Shown: positions 1-13,792 of the stretch, one piece after another
How positions within the stretch are numbered: the first letter of the stretch is position 1
Layout: each line of letters begins with the position of its first letter
NCBI GenBank assembly: GCA_947359465.1
Contig: OX375873.1
Coordinates: 60,483,573-60,547,572, forward strand
DNA: 64,000 nucleotides
DNA from: Metellina segmentata
Lineage: Eukaryota; Arthropoda; Arachnida; Araneae; Tetragnathidae
Reading direction: 5' to 3'
Notes under the pieces: generated by a model
Databases searched by the model: none
What the model was told of the DNA's origin: nothing
Seen by the model: only the letters and a program-made list of their open reading frames with translations
Position numbers and translations under genes: made by a program

Positions 1-1659
1 TTTCTGGAGAACGTTTAAGGTTTTTATTCTTTACCTTAAAAAGTCGTGTATGTGCCCTTCAATCGACTTTAGGAGTATGTGATAAACATCTTTCTTCTAT
101 CTATATCACCTAGTCCAGCGCTTTTCAACCCTTTTTATTTCATCCCATACATAAACTAATAAATAAAATTCTGCATCAAACACACACACAAAAATATTAC
201 ATTTTTTTGCGGATCAGCCAAAGAAAAGGTGTAATTTTCTTTGTATTTCAAAATATCGGACCAGATTATAAAGGGTGGTAGAGGGGCCAAAAATAAACAT
301 TTGCCCCGGATTCGAACCAGGACTCTCGTAGCCCCATACTTGAGAAGTAAAGCGATGCGTGCCGTTGAAAAGACCAGTGAGGAACGACACCTTAAGTCAC
401 AGAAACGATGCTATCGACTGACTAAACGCAGATTTCTGGATACACAAAAAAAAATGTTGATTTTAAGCCCCTCTACCACTCTTTTCAATTCGGCCACAGA
501 TCATCTACCTTATTCCTTCTCTCTAAAGCAGCTTCTTAAAAATCATCATGCTTTGTAATTAAAAATAATGCTCAATAATATTTCTGCGGGTATTTTATTT
601 ATGAACACATTTGTCAAAATTTAAAACCAGGGGAATCGAAATGAGTTTTATGCTATTTAGCAGCTTCACAACACGTAAAGTACACTAGTACCGTTCTTGT
701 ATCTGTCCTAATCAATGCAACCAAATCGTCTTCTTTTGAAAACTGAGTTGGGTGTCCCATTGGCAGACATGTTGGCTGTCGCCTTGATATACATGCGCCG
801 ATGGACCCGTCTTGGAATTATTTATAAACGTAAATTCGATGCATATGCAAAAGACACGAATCCCACTTTCATCGCACACACACACACACACACACAATCT
901 AAACACTTTGAAGTCCTTTGAAGTCTCCGCCGTGATTGCCGATTCCAATTCGTTAATGGAAAACATCTTCCCAAAAGTTAAGAAATTTCTTTTGATTTTT
1001 TCCCCTTATATACCTCTTTGGATCAAGTGAAGCATATGGAATTAATAATAACAGAGGGAGAAGAAGACGATGCTGAGAGGGAATGGGGCAAAGGCTGTTA
1101 TTAACCAAGCTGCGAAATCCACCATATCGGCCCAAGTACTTGATTTCCTATCCTCAGCCCTGAAATTGACTTGGTTTCTCCGTAGACCTATATTTATTAA
1201 AAAATTTACAAAGATATAAGTGTATTTTTTTTTAAATTTCAGTGAAATTGAATTTGAATTGAAATTGAATTATCTAATTTTTGCGAAGGATTTCTTCAAA
1301 CGTGTCATTATTTTTCCTTCGAAATGTAGAAGCGAAAGTTTAATATCTTAGCATATACTGGAAATTCTTTAAATTATATATCCATTTGGGCGATATCCAT
1401 TTTTGATTGCACTGCCATCTGTTCTACGAATGGCAGGTATATTAAGTTTCTATTAAAACATTTGTAAAACATAATGTACCAAAAGATTCGTAAAATATTA
1501 GCAGAAAAGGTATACTTGAATTTTTTCCGCTATGCCAGTGTTTGTATTGTAATGTTTTGGATCGTATTGTTGATTTCAGCATTGCCGATAAGGTGGCAGT
1601 CTGCATCTTCTCAGGGCATCTAGGAGATGTTTCCATGGCACAACCAACGTTAAACCATG
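1..1659. other. No gene seen
   Basis: AT-rich DNA. It contains a reversed B-box-like GGATTCGAACCAGGA at 309 (possibly an old SINE) and a CA run at 879-896. The small open frames lack codon structure. Confidence 0.6.
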
Positions 1660-1890
1660 TTCATGGAGGGTGAAAGTCCTCCAGGAAGGAACGTCGAGGC
1701 GGACATTTCTTTCTGGAGGGCTTTGGGGAGCTGGTCCTCATTTAATTGTCGTCTTGAAGAAATCACGGAACTTCAAGCAGCCAATCCGCTTTGGCATGTA
1801 CGAGATTCGAACTTGTAACCCAGCGCTTCACTCTATCAGTTTCTTTGCTGTGACGCCTTTAGCTCCTCAGTCATTGGCGGAGCCTGGTAA
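1660..1890 (-). repeat. tRNA-like SINE fragment
   Basis: On the - strand GCTCCGCCAATGACTGAGGA, an A-box-like element, is followed about 50 bases later by CAAGTTCGAATCTCG, a B box. No stable tRNA cloverleaf was drawn from it, so it is listed as a repeat and not a tRNA gene. Confidence 0.35.
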
Positions 1891-4141
1891 AGTTTAATAG
1901 TAGCTGTGGTTTTTATTATATATATTATATAGTTTTATACCTACAATGTCCATAAAGTTTTGTTATCCGGAGGCTCCGATGATTTAACTGTTTTAAATTC
2001 TAAAAGCATAAACTCACTTAAGGACGTCTCTGAAACGGAAAATATAATACATTTACAAATACGTAAGAAGAGCATTCGTAAAGCTTTATAACTTTTACTG
2101 ATTGTGGAAACGCAAACCCTCCAGAATTGTTTTTTAGTTCTTAAGTAATCTTTAATTTAGTATGCAGAGAAGTCATGGCCGCAAAATTCGATCGTTCATT
2201 AATACATACCACGAATAATACTTAATATCTATATGTACTCAAATAGTATATCCATCAAGAAAAAATTATTCAAGTTAAAAGTATCAAAGAACTTTACAAT
2301 TTTTAATAAAAAAAACCCTCAGAGTTGTCTGAAATCTGCATAAAGTGTATATATTGCTCTCAATAATCCAAATTGCCGCTTCACCAAAAGCTTGTTCTTT
2401 AAAATGGATTAAATTATATAATTGTTAACATATTTTTTTTAGTAACTAAAGTTTTTTTGTGTTGAGATAGTATATTTGATAAATATTTAACAGTCCAGAG
2501 AAAGCGTTTGAGTAAAGATATAAAATAGAAAATAATATCCCAGCCATATTGTCAGAAATGCGTTTTTGACTTACTGCAAATTATTGTTTTGTAGTTAGTA
2601 TAAATTATGTAGCTAGTTATGGCCCTTGTGTTAAAAAAAATTTTAATTGGTAAAAACTTCTAATTTTATACTTGATTGACTTTGGTTCGCAGAAAAATCC
2701 GAGTTTGTTTTATTTTTAATATCTCCGTTTTAAAAACACGTTTAGTTTTAATTCAATCCTTAGAAATGATAAATACGACGTTTAAATAATTAAACTTAAA
2801 TTCTCTATTGTCTAAGTCGATTGTTAACGAATGTGTAAGGTGATTCTTTTTTCCCCCTAATTTTTCTATTTTGTTGATTCCTATTACAAAATTATCCCTT
2901 TTAAAGTCTCCATAAAGTAAAAATCCTCGAAATTAAATTAATCTTTTCTTGGAAGTTACTTTTTTATTTATACTACAAGAAAAAATACACATTATTTTAA
3001 ATTCAGATAAAGAAATAAATTTAAATACTAGCCTTCGTCCATCAATTCTTGTACAGCGTTATAATTCTTTTCATAAATTAAATCTCTCTACTGTGCTTGT
3101 ATCCATTTTTCAATGTCTGAGAAAAATCCCGATTTCCCTTGTTTTCCAAACTCCCAAGAGGAGCTTTATTAAAAACCCTGCCGAATTTTCCGAAAACATT
3201 TTCTTTCCTCGAAAAGCTTAATCGAACTCATCTCTCCGGCCTGACCGATAAGGCATGCTCCTTCAACAATGCCATCAAACATCTATCTGCAGTTCGTCTC
3301 ATCCATACTTCTCTCTCCGTAGATTTCATCTCAAAAGCGATGTGTTTCATCCTTTCTTATTTTTATTTGCCTGCTACCAAGATGCAATAAAAGCATCTTT
3401 TTTTTTTTCTGCAGGAAATGAAAAAAAAATAATAATAAATAAAAAGAAAGGAACACTTCATGCAAAGTGCAGTATATTTTTGCCGAACAAGTCTTTATTA
3501 AATCGGCGCTTTTCCTCTTTTTGTCCCTTTACTCTTCCCAAACCGTCCTTCTCCGGGCATAATCTATGCATTTTTTTTTTAATTCGCATTCCTTCAATAT
3601 ATCTTTGATAATAAAGAGGAGCGTCGTGATAGAGAGAAGGAATCGAAAAGGAGAGGTTCGAAACTGCCTATACCAGGCCTTTTGATGCGACGTGTTAATT
3701 ACCAGAGGAGACTTCTATTTTGTTTCGTTTTTTTTATATTTTATTTTATTTTTTAATGTGGGTCTTGAAATCTCCGAGTCTTCGGAATCCCTGTTATTTT
3801 CGTAATTAAATTCCTCCTTAAAAGGTTTTTTTTGTTAAACCCCCATTGTTATCTTCCTTCTATAACTTTCCAAGATTAGTTTGTACCGGGGGTCCCTTAT
3901 TGAACGTTTGGGAATTGGCTGGTGAGTTGTGTGCGATTGGTGTTTGATCCTCTTTGAACTTGCGAGCAGTTATTTGAGTTTTTATGAAACGCAATTTGTT
4001 TTAAGTTTAGAATGGGCTTCCTTAATGTGTATCGCCTTAGGCTATTTTTGAGGAATGATTTTAGCGTTTAAATTTGCATTCCGTGGTTATGAGTTACCTG
4101 TCACCTGAAGTTTGACTTTTTTTTACCTGCAAGTGAAATTG
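1891..4141. other. No gene seen; pyrimidine-rich block
   Basis: AT-rich. From about 3030 to 3620 the + strand is strongly T/C-rich, producing three overlapping open frames (2949-3608) whose composition is explained by that bias and not by a protein. Confidence 0.55.
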
Positions 4142-4747
4142 TCAAAAAAAGAATTACAAACTTTTTCATTTGAAATACCAACGGTTGATTAGTTGGTTGG
4201 GTTTAAAAGCGAGTCAAGCAACGAACAATATGCCCCAAACACAACACAGCATAGTGTAAAGTGTTATTTCTTACCTCAGGCCCTACTCTAAAAGAATTAA
4301 CTAAACCAAGTCCACGGATCCCAAAATTTTAGTAAAACCTAAACGAGGATGTGGCTTTTAAAAAGTTCTTCGTTAATCAGTCCTACACTGGAGAGAGGAT
4401 GACCTGGATAGTTATGTTCATTATAACATTTATGGCAAAAAAAAGGTTTTCAAAAAAAGAATTACAAACTTTTTCATTTGAAATATCAACGGATGATTAG
4501 TTTGTTGGGTTTAAAAGCGAGTCAAACAACGAACAACCTGTCCAAAACACAACACAGTATAGTGTGAAGTGTTATTTCGTACCTCAGGCCTGACTCTAAA
4601 AGAATTAACTAAACCAAATCCATGGATCCCAAAAATTTAATAAATCCTAAACGAGGATGTGGTTTTTAAAAAGTTCTTCGTTAATCAGTCCTACACTGGA
4701 GAGAAGATGACCTGCATAGTTATGTTCATTGTAACATTTATGGCAAT
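4142..4747 (+). repeat. Tandem duplication, period 308 bp
   Basis: The unit starting TCAAAAAAAGAATTACAAAC at 4142 recurs at 4450 and stays similar to the shared TTTATGGCAA at the end. The two units differ at scattered bases, so the duplication is not recent. No protein is encoded. Words such as CCCCAAACACAACACAGCAT resemble the SINE family with the ...GGCGCAAGGGC... body. Confidence 0.8.
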
Positions 4748-5100
4748 CTGAGAAACCTTCATGGCTCTGGATGAAGGGAAGACAAGCCTAGGAAAGACGC
4801 TCCGAAGTAGCAAGAAGGGAAATGTATAAACAAAATGACAGCAGAAGCAGTAAGATTCGAAAAAGATGTAAAAATTTGAATATGCCTAAAATATCATTAG
4901 ATAACATCAGATATGTAAATGTGTATCTCAGTACAACAAATAAGACTTACTTCATTTTATTCCATATTCTGTCAATTTTCGTAGATTTGCTGATATTGAT
5001 CCAAACCAATATGAAACAAGAATTCCAGGTTGACCAATTTTTACTGGGTACAGTAAACGTAAGACTCAGGGCAGTGACTCAGGAGTTATGATAAGGTCCA

Positions 5101-5495
5101 CTCTGTGGTATGTCATTACGCACCACAGTAATAACCCTCCGTGATTCACCTTATTTTAATACAGTGATGATTATCACAAAAATGGGATATTTTTCTGTCA
5201 AATACTCAATCTAATAGTAGGGTTCTCTATAAACGTAAGACCGAAATCAGGACAGCCAGCCCATTTTGTCCTCATGCAGCAATGGTTAGAGCAACAAAAC
5301 AAACCAGGACAGTCATGCTGAAACCACGAAAGCAATATTTTGTCTCAATGTGTCGTCTTTGAAGTAAGGCTAGGTCTGCGTCGTGGTATGTCATTATGCA
5401 CCACAATAATTATCCTCCTCCTGATTTATCTTATTTGATATAATGGGGATTATTACCATTGCGCGTTTTTTTTGCTGTTAAATACTCAATCCTCT
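5101..5495 (+). repeat. Direct repeats ~110 bp, about 280 bp apart
   Basis: GTGGTATGTCATTACGCACC at 5105 and the similar copy at 5385 continue as matching sequence through a shared AAATACTCAATC ending near 5210 and 5492. The copies are diverged at several bases. An old duplication with no gene content. Confidence 0.65.
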
Positions 5496-8400
5496 ATGAT
5501 TTTCAGATTCAAGTCTGATCCTCCTCGGTTTTTTTTTTCTCTCTCAGCCGAAAGACCCTATTGTAAATCGTCGATTCTCGACTAGCCTGGAAGAAAAAAG
5601 CTCCGGAGACTGCAATCTGGCGTTTCTGCTGTGCGAGCGATTTCCAATATTTCTAATCTCAACCGTACGAGCGAAGAGAAATCCAAATGAGGGGTTAAAT
5701 GCCATTAATCAAAGATAAGTGTGCATACGAATCAGCCAGTTTCCTACAGTCGAAGGCGAGTTTTTCCCCGCTGCGAGAGCTAATAAGGCATACGCTGTTT
5801 TCGTGAAAGCCAATCAATGGGTCCTTGCAGAAGCCTGAAGGTGTTGCTCTGTCTAATGGACTCCAAACCACACCTCTGCCTCTGGGTTGGAAATCCACCT
5901 CTGTCTTTCCGAGAGTTGTCATTTTTTTCGGGCAGAAAGTGGAGAATGATTTGATTTATTCTGTTCAAAGGCCTCGGGCCAGGAAAAATAAACTACCGAT
6001 TGACGGCACACTTGCTACAACCTAATTTACGTTTTCTTTTTTCCCATTCCGCCTGGTAAACTGCAATCTTCCAAATTGTGAGCTACACTAGCCCACAAAA
6101 CTCAAAGAATACCATTGTTTTTAAGAGTTAGAAAATCAAAATCAAACGAAAGACTGGAGATATGCTTAACCAATGATTTTCAATAGATAGCTGGTGCATA
6201 TTCAGATTTTGGAATCGTGACGGCTTAGGTTCCATCATAAGAATGGGTTCTGCTGCCACAGGAACTCGTCCACAACCTCGTTCTCTATACTTAAACGCTG
6301 CGCAAAGTCTGCATCAGTGTTCTAGGAGGTCATTCAGCTTACAAAGGTTTCCTCTCATTTTTTAAGTTTCCAGTCACCCTTCTGTCTCGTGGCACCCAGT
6401 GTAGTAACATCGCTTCAGTTCAAATACTTTTTTTTACTGTTCACTTGTGTTCTTGCTGTAGCTTTGTCTTTACTAATCGGTTCAGTAACTCTCACGTATC
6501 TTTTGTATCCTTTTCCCTCATTCTGGACACTTGACTGCAAAATAGAAGCGGAAAACCTTACCGTTCTATACGTTTTTCACTCCAGTCTGTAACAGAGGTT
6601 ATGGAAGTAAATCGGCAATAGTAAATCTGTATACAATTTCACTCGGTTTATTTTTAGTCCCATAACAATATTTCAGCGGGTGTTGGTAGACTTTTTTCTG
6701 TCGAGGTTTTTATATTGATGGAATCGTGAGTCTCATGATGTAATGCATTCCTTGATGATGTTTCCCTTAAATCCCGGAATGTATAATCGTGACTTTCCGC
6801 GAGTTGTGTCTTAAAGTTGTGTCCGCGAGTTGTGTTGTAACGATTTCGCACCCAACATTTTCTGCAACTCAATCATTTAAAAATATTAGGGTTTTCAAAC
6901 CTTGCTCTCTTTCTCACCAACTGTTAAGTAATGACTGTTAAGTTTTCTGCACCGAAGAGAACTTTTACGCAGGGCATTTGACATGATTTTGCAGTTCAGA
7001 GTCTTTTGCTTCTATTTGATCAGAATTCAGATCTTAAAGAAAGAAAATAATACTTATCGCATTCTTATTTTCTGACTGTTCCGTTTCAAAAATAAAAGAA
7101 TCCATAAAATCGTTCCATGGAACTCCGGAATCAAAATGAAGTATTTCAACCACAATTTATAAGGAACCTTCCAAACATTGAGCAAATGCTTTTATAACAA
7201 CAATGCGTTAAGCGAATTCGTGAACCAAGAAAATATTAGTTCGAAATCTTAAAAAGCATTTTACCTAAATTCTACAGCTATGAAATTAAAAAAAAATAAT
7301 AATGTAATTTCTTACAAAATATAAATTTTTCAATAATAGTTCTTCAAAATGATTGAACAAAACAAAAATTTCCGCTGTAGCAATTTCTCAGGTTTTCTGT
7401 CACTTCTGTACAACAAAATATAGTTTTTCTATATCACTTCACAAATGCGTCTCTTGGAATTATAAATTGTATTTTCTTCCTGACATGCGTTATGTTATTT
7501 TTTCCTGTTAAAAAGCGAAAGGATTCTTCTTCATCCCATTAAAACCTCCTAGAGCTCAAGTGAATGTGTGGGGAAAGTCGGTTTCTTAATGGTCACTTAC
7601 AAGTTTCCAAATATCTTTTATAATGTGTCTTGAAGAAAATTATGATAAGAAAAGTGCTTTTCTGCGTTCACTTCTATTACAGCAATGAGTTCTCATATTT
7701 CATGTTCCTTAAATGGTTACTTTGTCGTAATGCTTTTCTATTTATCCTTTTGTTGTGCATTCAATGTGACTCCTCATTAAACATTCGCATCTGAAGTATT
7801 TTAGAAATGAAATTGCTTGTGACAAAATTTGTATATTTATATTTCGTGTCGTAAAACGAGGCTGAGTAGCATTTTATAAGTTAAACCTTACTTTCACTTG
7901 TAACTATTAAACTAGAATTTTATTTTTAAATGTTGGCGTTTTATTTTGGAAACGGAGAACTTGCATTTATTGTGAGGTGGTTTGGTTCACAAAATCCAAA
8001 TTTATAAAAGCTGCCCAACAGAGAGAAATTGTAGTAAATATGTTAGAACTGATATTTGAATTAAAAGAAGCGAACCTTCAAAAAAAAAATGTTTACTATT
8101 TTGCACAAGAGGAATTGTACGAAAAGAAATAATTGGAATATTTAAAAGTCAATGTTGTATTCTCGTGATTGTTTTTGTTATTTTTGGCATTTCAGCGAAA
8201 GATGTAAGGTTGTAAACAACTAGTACAAATTTTTCTGTAAATAAAGATTGAGAAACAGAGTCAGACAGGAAACAGATCAGTAGATTACCCCTATAACATT
8301 TATTCAAAAACTACATAGACTACATCTGGTAAAAATAATACTATGGAAGAAGAATTTCTGAAACAGTTCTGGTTACAGGGTTGTTGAAGCCTTCCTTTCA

Positions 8401-9621
8401 AAGACCAGATTTATCACTTTAGTTTTTAGAGTCTTTTAAAATTTAATTTTTATAGCCTTATTTAAAAAAACAATAAAGTTTTCATTTCGTCTGTATTCAG
8501 AAACAATAGTCTATGGTACCTCATACGAGTAATTTAGCAGTTTTAGAAAACCCATCGAATACATCTTTGTTGTATCCACTAAAACCAATATCAATGACAC
8601 TTGATCTTGGACACATGTCATGACTGGGTCTGCGAAATCCAACAATAGCAATCGTGAAAGATTTTTCACTTTTGCATTCATGAATTAATCTACTTCGATT
8701 TATGTTAAACATAGCCTTAAAAGTAACGTGAAATAGCCTTGAAAAGCATTATAAGGTTCCTAATTTTTCTGTTGATTTAATGATGTGAACCCTGTGATAC
8801 CTTGCTGATTGTTTAGTAAAATTTGATAAACAACTGCTTGAATTTTAAAAGCATGTAAGAAAAACGGGTAACCTAAAAATTTCTTGCTTTTGATTTGTGA
8901 TTTATCACTCTACTTTTAATATGGTTTGTCTAAACTTAAAAATTGTTGGAAGGTGTAATCGCTAAACAGATTGTTTTTCTAACATAAAATTATTGATTTT
9001 GATTTTTAAAAATAGTGTTCGTTAAAATGCACAATTTTTTTAAAATTAAAATCTTGTCAAAGGTCACTAACTTTTCCTGAATATATTTATTTATTTTGTG
9101 ATCAATTTCAATTGTTTTAATTTTGGTAATGAGCTTTATAAATGCATGCTATGAAGTATTGGTGCAGTTGAACTTCAGTAGAAAGTGTTGGAGCAGGAAG
9201 CCGCTGCTAGGGACACTGAAAGAAATTTTTTTCTTGGAGAAACGGTCCAGGGACCAGAATGTGCATTAGAGTTCCATAGTTTTTCGGGGGTATAAAATTA
9301 TGCAACACTATAACTTTAATGTAACAAGACAGAATTTCACGTGTCAACCTTCGGAGAGGACTATGGGAGCTTGAGACCCTCTCCCACACGTGAGAAAGCA
9401 ACAAAATACGCACACTGTAACTTTATTTATTTTTTAAAAATCTTGTTTTTGTCGCTTTCAGCATTTTTTCCGTACTTCAACCATGTTTATTATTGACCTT
9501 GCGATGGAAAAACCCAATCAACAAACCAACGTTAATGCAATAAAACAAATTTTTTTTTTTAATTTCTTAAAAAAATGAACCATAATTTATTTACAGGGTT
9601 GGACAAACTGTTAAAAATATT

Positions 9622-9625
<4 letters not shown>
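5496..9625. other. No gene seen
   Basis: About 4 kb with no recognisable protein, RNA or transposon end. 5560-6030 is less AT-rich and has short frames on both strands (5695-6025) with no family resemblance. Confidence 0.55.

Positions 9626-9671
<46 letters not shown>
9626..9671. repeat. TA microsatellite
   Basis: An uninterrupted run of about 23 TA units. Confidence 0.97.
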
Positions 9672-9672
<1 letters not shown>

Positions 9673-9687
9673 CATATGAAGGAATGA

Positions 9688-10042
9688 TCACTTTCCAAAA
9701 CAGTAACAGTAGTTGCTAGTAGAACGCTCTGAACGTATTCTTGAAAGAAGTACATACAAAATCACATGCGATACAAATGTAGCCCCATCCAGATTGATAT
9801 CTGGGTGAGCCCCTGACAGAAAGTACTTTTCGGCTGGACCGCCGAGACATCCAACTTTCTTCGAAGCACCCGAAATTCCATTGTTGGTAGTGCCATCTAG
9901 TGAGCAAATGCAACATTTTAATGCCTCTTCCAAAGCAGCTGTTTGATCTTAAGTGTATCCAGGTGAAAAGCAAGGCAAATCGACTATGATCAGCTTCCAA
10001 CTTCCCAATCACATTCATTGCTCCTGTCTGCCCAGCGGACAT
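9688..10042 (-). other. GC-richer block with two overlapping - strand frames
   Basis: Two - strand frames overlap here: one starts MSAGQTGAMNVIGKLEADH, the other has SLDGTTNNGISGASKKVG and DINLDGATF. Base composition is richer in G and C than its surroundings. It could be an old coding fragment with a frameshift; I do not recognise it. Confidence 0.25.
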
Positions 10043-11084
10043 CGTAACAAAATAAGAAGGGAAGAATAAAATTTAGAGTTTTAGAAAGAGAGAGGGTCGT
10101 TTACGCACAGAATGTAATGCGAAGCAGAGACATAAGGAACAGCCTAAATGGCAGCTTCCCATCCGTCAAAGATAAATCGTCTGGCAAACCAAGGAAAACT
10201 GCTTTTTAAACTGACCCCAGTTTTGACCTTTCACGTCGAATCTGCGATTTGGTGGCAGTGGCTATAGTATATGCTTCTTCTGCCCCTAACACACAAGAGG
10301 GGAGGAGGCGAGTGTTACTTTATTCCTGCTGTCTGGTCTAGTGTATGTTATGAATTCGGTGACTTGTTGTCACGGAGCATTTATTTGAACAGCGTCCCAT
10401 CTGAATGACTTTTAAGTCATCGCATTTCTTTTAATGTAACGTTTATGCGTAGCAATTACTCCTAGCTCAAATAGCGATGGTGATAAAATTGGGATATGAG
10501 CAGTCTGGATGGCAACCGGTTAAGAAGCTTCTGTCGCATGAGTCGCCAAATGGAAATTGCGTTCTTTAATACCGCGAAGAATGGCTTTTGTTTTGTTCTG
10601 CCTTGTTTGCTATGTTGTCCTTTATTTGCCAAACTATTCAGAACCCACACTTCAAAAACTATGATGGTTTCCTTCACCATATATAAAATTATGAACGATT
10701 TCGATTTAAAAAAAATAGTTTTGGTCAGATAAACCACTTTTTAATGCAGTTTTACTTTAATTAACACTAATAGATAAGTCTTTCCCAGGAATTTTAGGTC
10801 TACTGCTGACAATGAGCTTAACTTTCGATTCCTATAACTTGATACTGAGTGTATTTTCTCTTGTGTCCATAAAAATTTTCTTGTGTGTCCATTATTTGTT
10901 GTTGTCGATCTTTTGCTTGGATAAGATTTGCCAATATGACCCTTGCAGCATAAAAACTAACCTACTAATCTTTTGTAAACGAGCAATCAGCGCTCTGGGC
11001 CTTAGTTCAACAAGTTCTAAGTTCGAATCCTGGTCTTGGCATGGATGCTTATAATAGAACGAATCGACACTTTGTCTTATAAGT
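10043..11084. other. No gene seen
   Basis: A B-box-like AAGTTCGAATCCTGG at 11020 hints at a tRNA-like repeat just before the SINE at 11085. Nothing else is recognisable. Confidence 0.5.
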
Positions 11085-11400
11085 CCAATTCTAATTAAGG
11101 AAGCGGTAACCCGGTTGGAAGAGTTGCGAATTAGCAATCAGAGGTTTGGGGTAGTTCGAAACTCGTCTCAACCAAAGACCTCGAGTACATGGGCTGATGC
11201 ACCTTAAATCTGTCGTTGCCTTACGTTGGCGTGGTGTGAACGTTTGGAGGATCGAGTGCCAGCTCAGGTATTAACCTCGTCATCTGATGGTGGTTCAAAT
11301 TTAAGAGGCACTCTCCTCGAATCTTTCTCTTTGTAATTGGTTCCGGACCGTCACCAATATCCCGTTGTGTCACTTTAGTGTGACGTTAAGTCAACCTTCC
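11085..11400 (+). repeat. SINE-like repeat (CAACCAAAGACC head, GTTGTGT...TGACGTTAA tail)
   Basis: The head holds GGTAACCCGGTTGGAAGAG and a B-box-like AGTTCGAAACTCG, then CAACCAAAGACCTCGAGTAC. The tail has GACCGTCACCAATATCCCGT and GTGTGACGTTAA. The tail recurs at 46110-46165, 46185-46225, 47276-47315, 63243-63320 (-) and 34850-34925 (-); the head recurs at 59270. This is the most complete copy here. Confidence 0.55.
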
Positions 11401-11484
11401 TTCTACCTATTTTTTATGATTTATGTTTCAATTTTAAAACATTATTTTAATGAACTTAAAAAAATAAATTTTTTGACATCTTGT

Positions 11485-11690
11485 CAATGATTGGTTTGGT
11501 GAGTTCTATGGCGCAAGGGCCATATTTGGTCAAGCAAAATTGCCCTAAACACAAGACAAATAGCGTCAAATGATGGACACACACACATTAGAAAAATTTA
11601 CACATAAAACAGAAACACACTCATGGTAAGTTAAGGAATCGAACCTACGGCGCCTACAACCCGCAGTATGTCAATAATAGGTATGGTAAC
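11485..11690 (-). repeat. tRNA-derived SINE-like repeat (GGCGCAAGGGCCATATTTGG body)
   Basis: The + strand shows TCTATGGCGCAAGGGCCATA, then ACACAAGACAAATAGCGTC, and AGGAATCGAACCTACGGCGC at the right, a reversed B box. The order matches 31300-31495. Partial copies lie at 41388-41590, 43530-43600, 50050-50110 and 63155-63420. Confidence 0.5.
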
Positions 11691-11856
11691 GTTTTGTTAA
11701 TTAACGTCGTACTAGAGCAACACAGTGGACTATATGTCAATAATGGAAGGAATAATATTTTCCCCTCAGATGCGTTTATAAATGTAAGACTTGGCTGCTT
11801 TACGATAACGTCTTGTCTAGACCAACTACTGTTAGTACGAAAGCAAGAGTTTAGAG

Positions 11857-12415
11857 CAGGCCTCGAAATAGATTTTTTAATATTGGTGCACCTTGTGCAC
11901 CTAAGTTTTCAAATTAGGTGCACAAATTGTATTTTAGGTGCACATTTAGAAGAAAAAAAAACGTAAAAAAGAGTATTAATGTAATGTAAACTACTTTATT
12001 AGTTGGGTATGTTTATATAGGTTAGTATAGTAAGTAGTAAATAAAAATATTTAAACATCTAAATTCTCCCTTCTCTGGCACACGGCTGTCGCGACAGTCG
12101 CTTCAACAGAGCCATCTGGAAATTGTTTCGATCATCGGAAAGTTCTGGTGGCAGGGGCACAAGTAAACCGTCCTCCTGTATAAACCCGTTACAGCCCAGC
12201 GATTTTCTTTTCGTATAGTGTGTATTTTGGAATTTTAATTACGTTCCTTTAGAGCGAGGGTTGTCGATACTAATATTTTGTTCCAACATCAAAATCACAA
12301 AAAACACGTTCCCTCTTTTTTTAACGTTAGGTGCACTGAGTGCACTTTGCGGGGAAAAATTAGGTGCACAATTTTATTTTCATGTGCCCAGTGCACCCGG
12401 GTATTTTGAGCCCTG
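11857..12415. mobile_element. hAT-type non-autonomous element, 559 bp
   Basis: The ends CAGGCCTCGAAATA and TATTTTGAGCCCTG are inverted repeats, flanked by a perfect 8-bp duplication GTTTAGAG (11849-11856, 12416-12423). Close to both ends the motif GGTGCAC is repeated many times (six or more copies), a subterminal repeat pattern usual for transposase binding in hAT elements. The interior has no gene. Confidence 0.85.
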
Positions 12416-13792
12416 GTTTAGAGTTATAGGAAATTGCAGTAAATTTTTTTCCAGTATCGTTTGGTTAACTGAATACTTAGGCAGGTGAAATGTAAAGTTA
12501 TTTTCATTAAAACTCAACGCTCCAATTTCGACGAGATATCTCGTCCATCAAGAACCTACTAATTTTGAAAATTTGATATTTCTTCTTCGAGATGTTGCCT
12601 ATTTTGTGATGATAACGAGAACGAGATCAAATGTAACTTTTCTTCTAAAATGAAGGGATATCTCGTCCATCAAGATCTGGAAAGTTTTGACATTGACGAG
12701 ATAACTCGTCAACACAATCACCAGGAAGGTTAACAACATAACTTTTGTATAAAATAAACACGCAATAAATATAGCAGGCTGGCTAGTCTACATGCGTCTC
12801 GTCCCAAATAGAGGTCTCAACGTGCAGGATAGAGTGTTCGATCATATTTGATCGCTGCTGATGTAATATCTGCAGCCAACTTGCGCACAGGGAGAGAACG
12901 TTTGAATATGAAAACCCCAACTTGCATTGATCCATTGCCAGATCCAAGTTAGCTATCTGCATACGCAGACCGATGGATGGCACCATTATATAAGGAAAGC
13001 GTTATGCAAATTTTCAAGGGACAAGCAATTTGAATGGAACGCCCGAACTTTTATTACGGGGGTGCGCATGGTTTCGACATCGAGAATTGCACGATCGCTG
13101 GAGTTCACCATCTCCCTTTTCCATCAATGTATCACCAAACACAGGTCCCCCCCCCATCTCGAACTCTCGTATCATTTTCTACTTTCACTCCCGAAGCAAG
13201 CGCGTGAGTCAGCTTTCAAGCGTCGTTTAACTCATTGAATATCGTCTCGCTGCAAATAGGGGAGAGGTTCAGCACTCTATGAACGGGGAAAAAAATTGAA
13301 AGAGGTTGTCGGGTTAGAGAAAAAAAAGTTATAACGAGGAGCGGGAAGGTACATTGAAAGTCAGCCGGTGTGGTCGTTAGAATAGGTGGGAGTGTGCTCA
13401 GTAGAGTGAGGCGTAATTAGATTAACGTCTACGGAAAGTGAACTCTACCTGAACGTAGAGCGATGGCCAAAGTTGCGAACAGTTTACTTTTAGGTCATGC
13501 TCCCCAGCTCGTACGAAAACTGTAGGTTGTTTAGCCGATATCGTTCAGAGATAACGAACTTTGTGTATCAGAAGGTGATTTACCTAGATTTCCACGGGAC
13601 AGGAATTATATCGTGGCTTTAAATGGCTGCAGAATATTGTCTATCGAAGAATTAATGGTTTAACCTCTAACACCCATAGATAGGAAGGTTTAGAAGGAGG
13701 TTCTACCTTTCATATATGGACAATCACAATGGCTCTAATCGTATTCCGAAGATAATTCTCATAGGCTGAAGTAATATTGCAAAAGGAGAGAA

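Noticed and set aside
2949..3608. Three overlapping + strand frames up to 117 codons
   Set aside because: They lie in a T/C-rich strand-asymmetric block; the proteins are Ser/Phe/Leu-rich in every frame, as expected from the bias, with no motif or splice context.
9626..9690. Helitron 5' end at the TA run
   Set aside because: The TA run resembles the TCTATATATA start at 49332, but there is no TC after A with the following TTTCTC block and no CTAG hairpin nearby.
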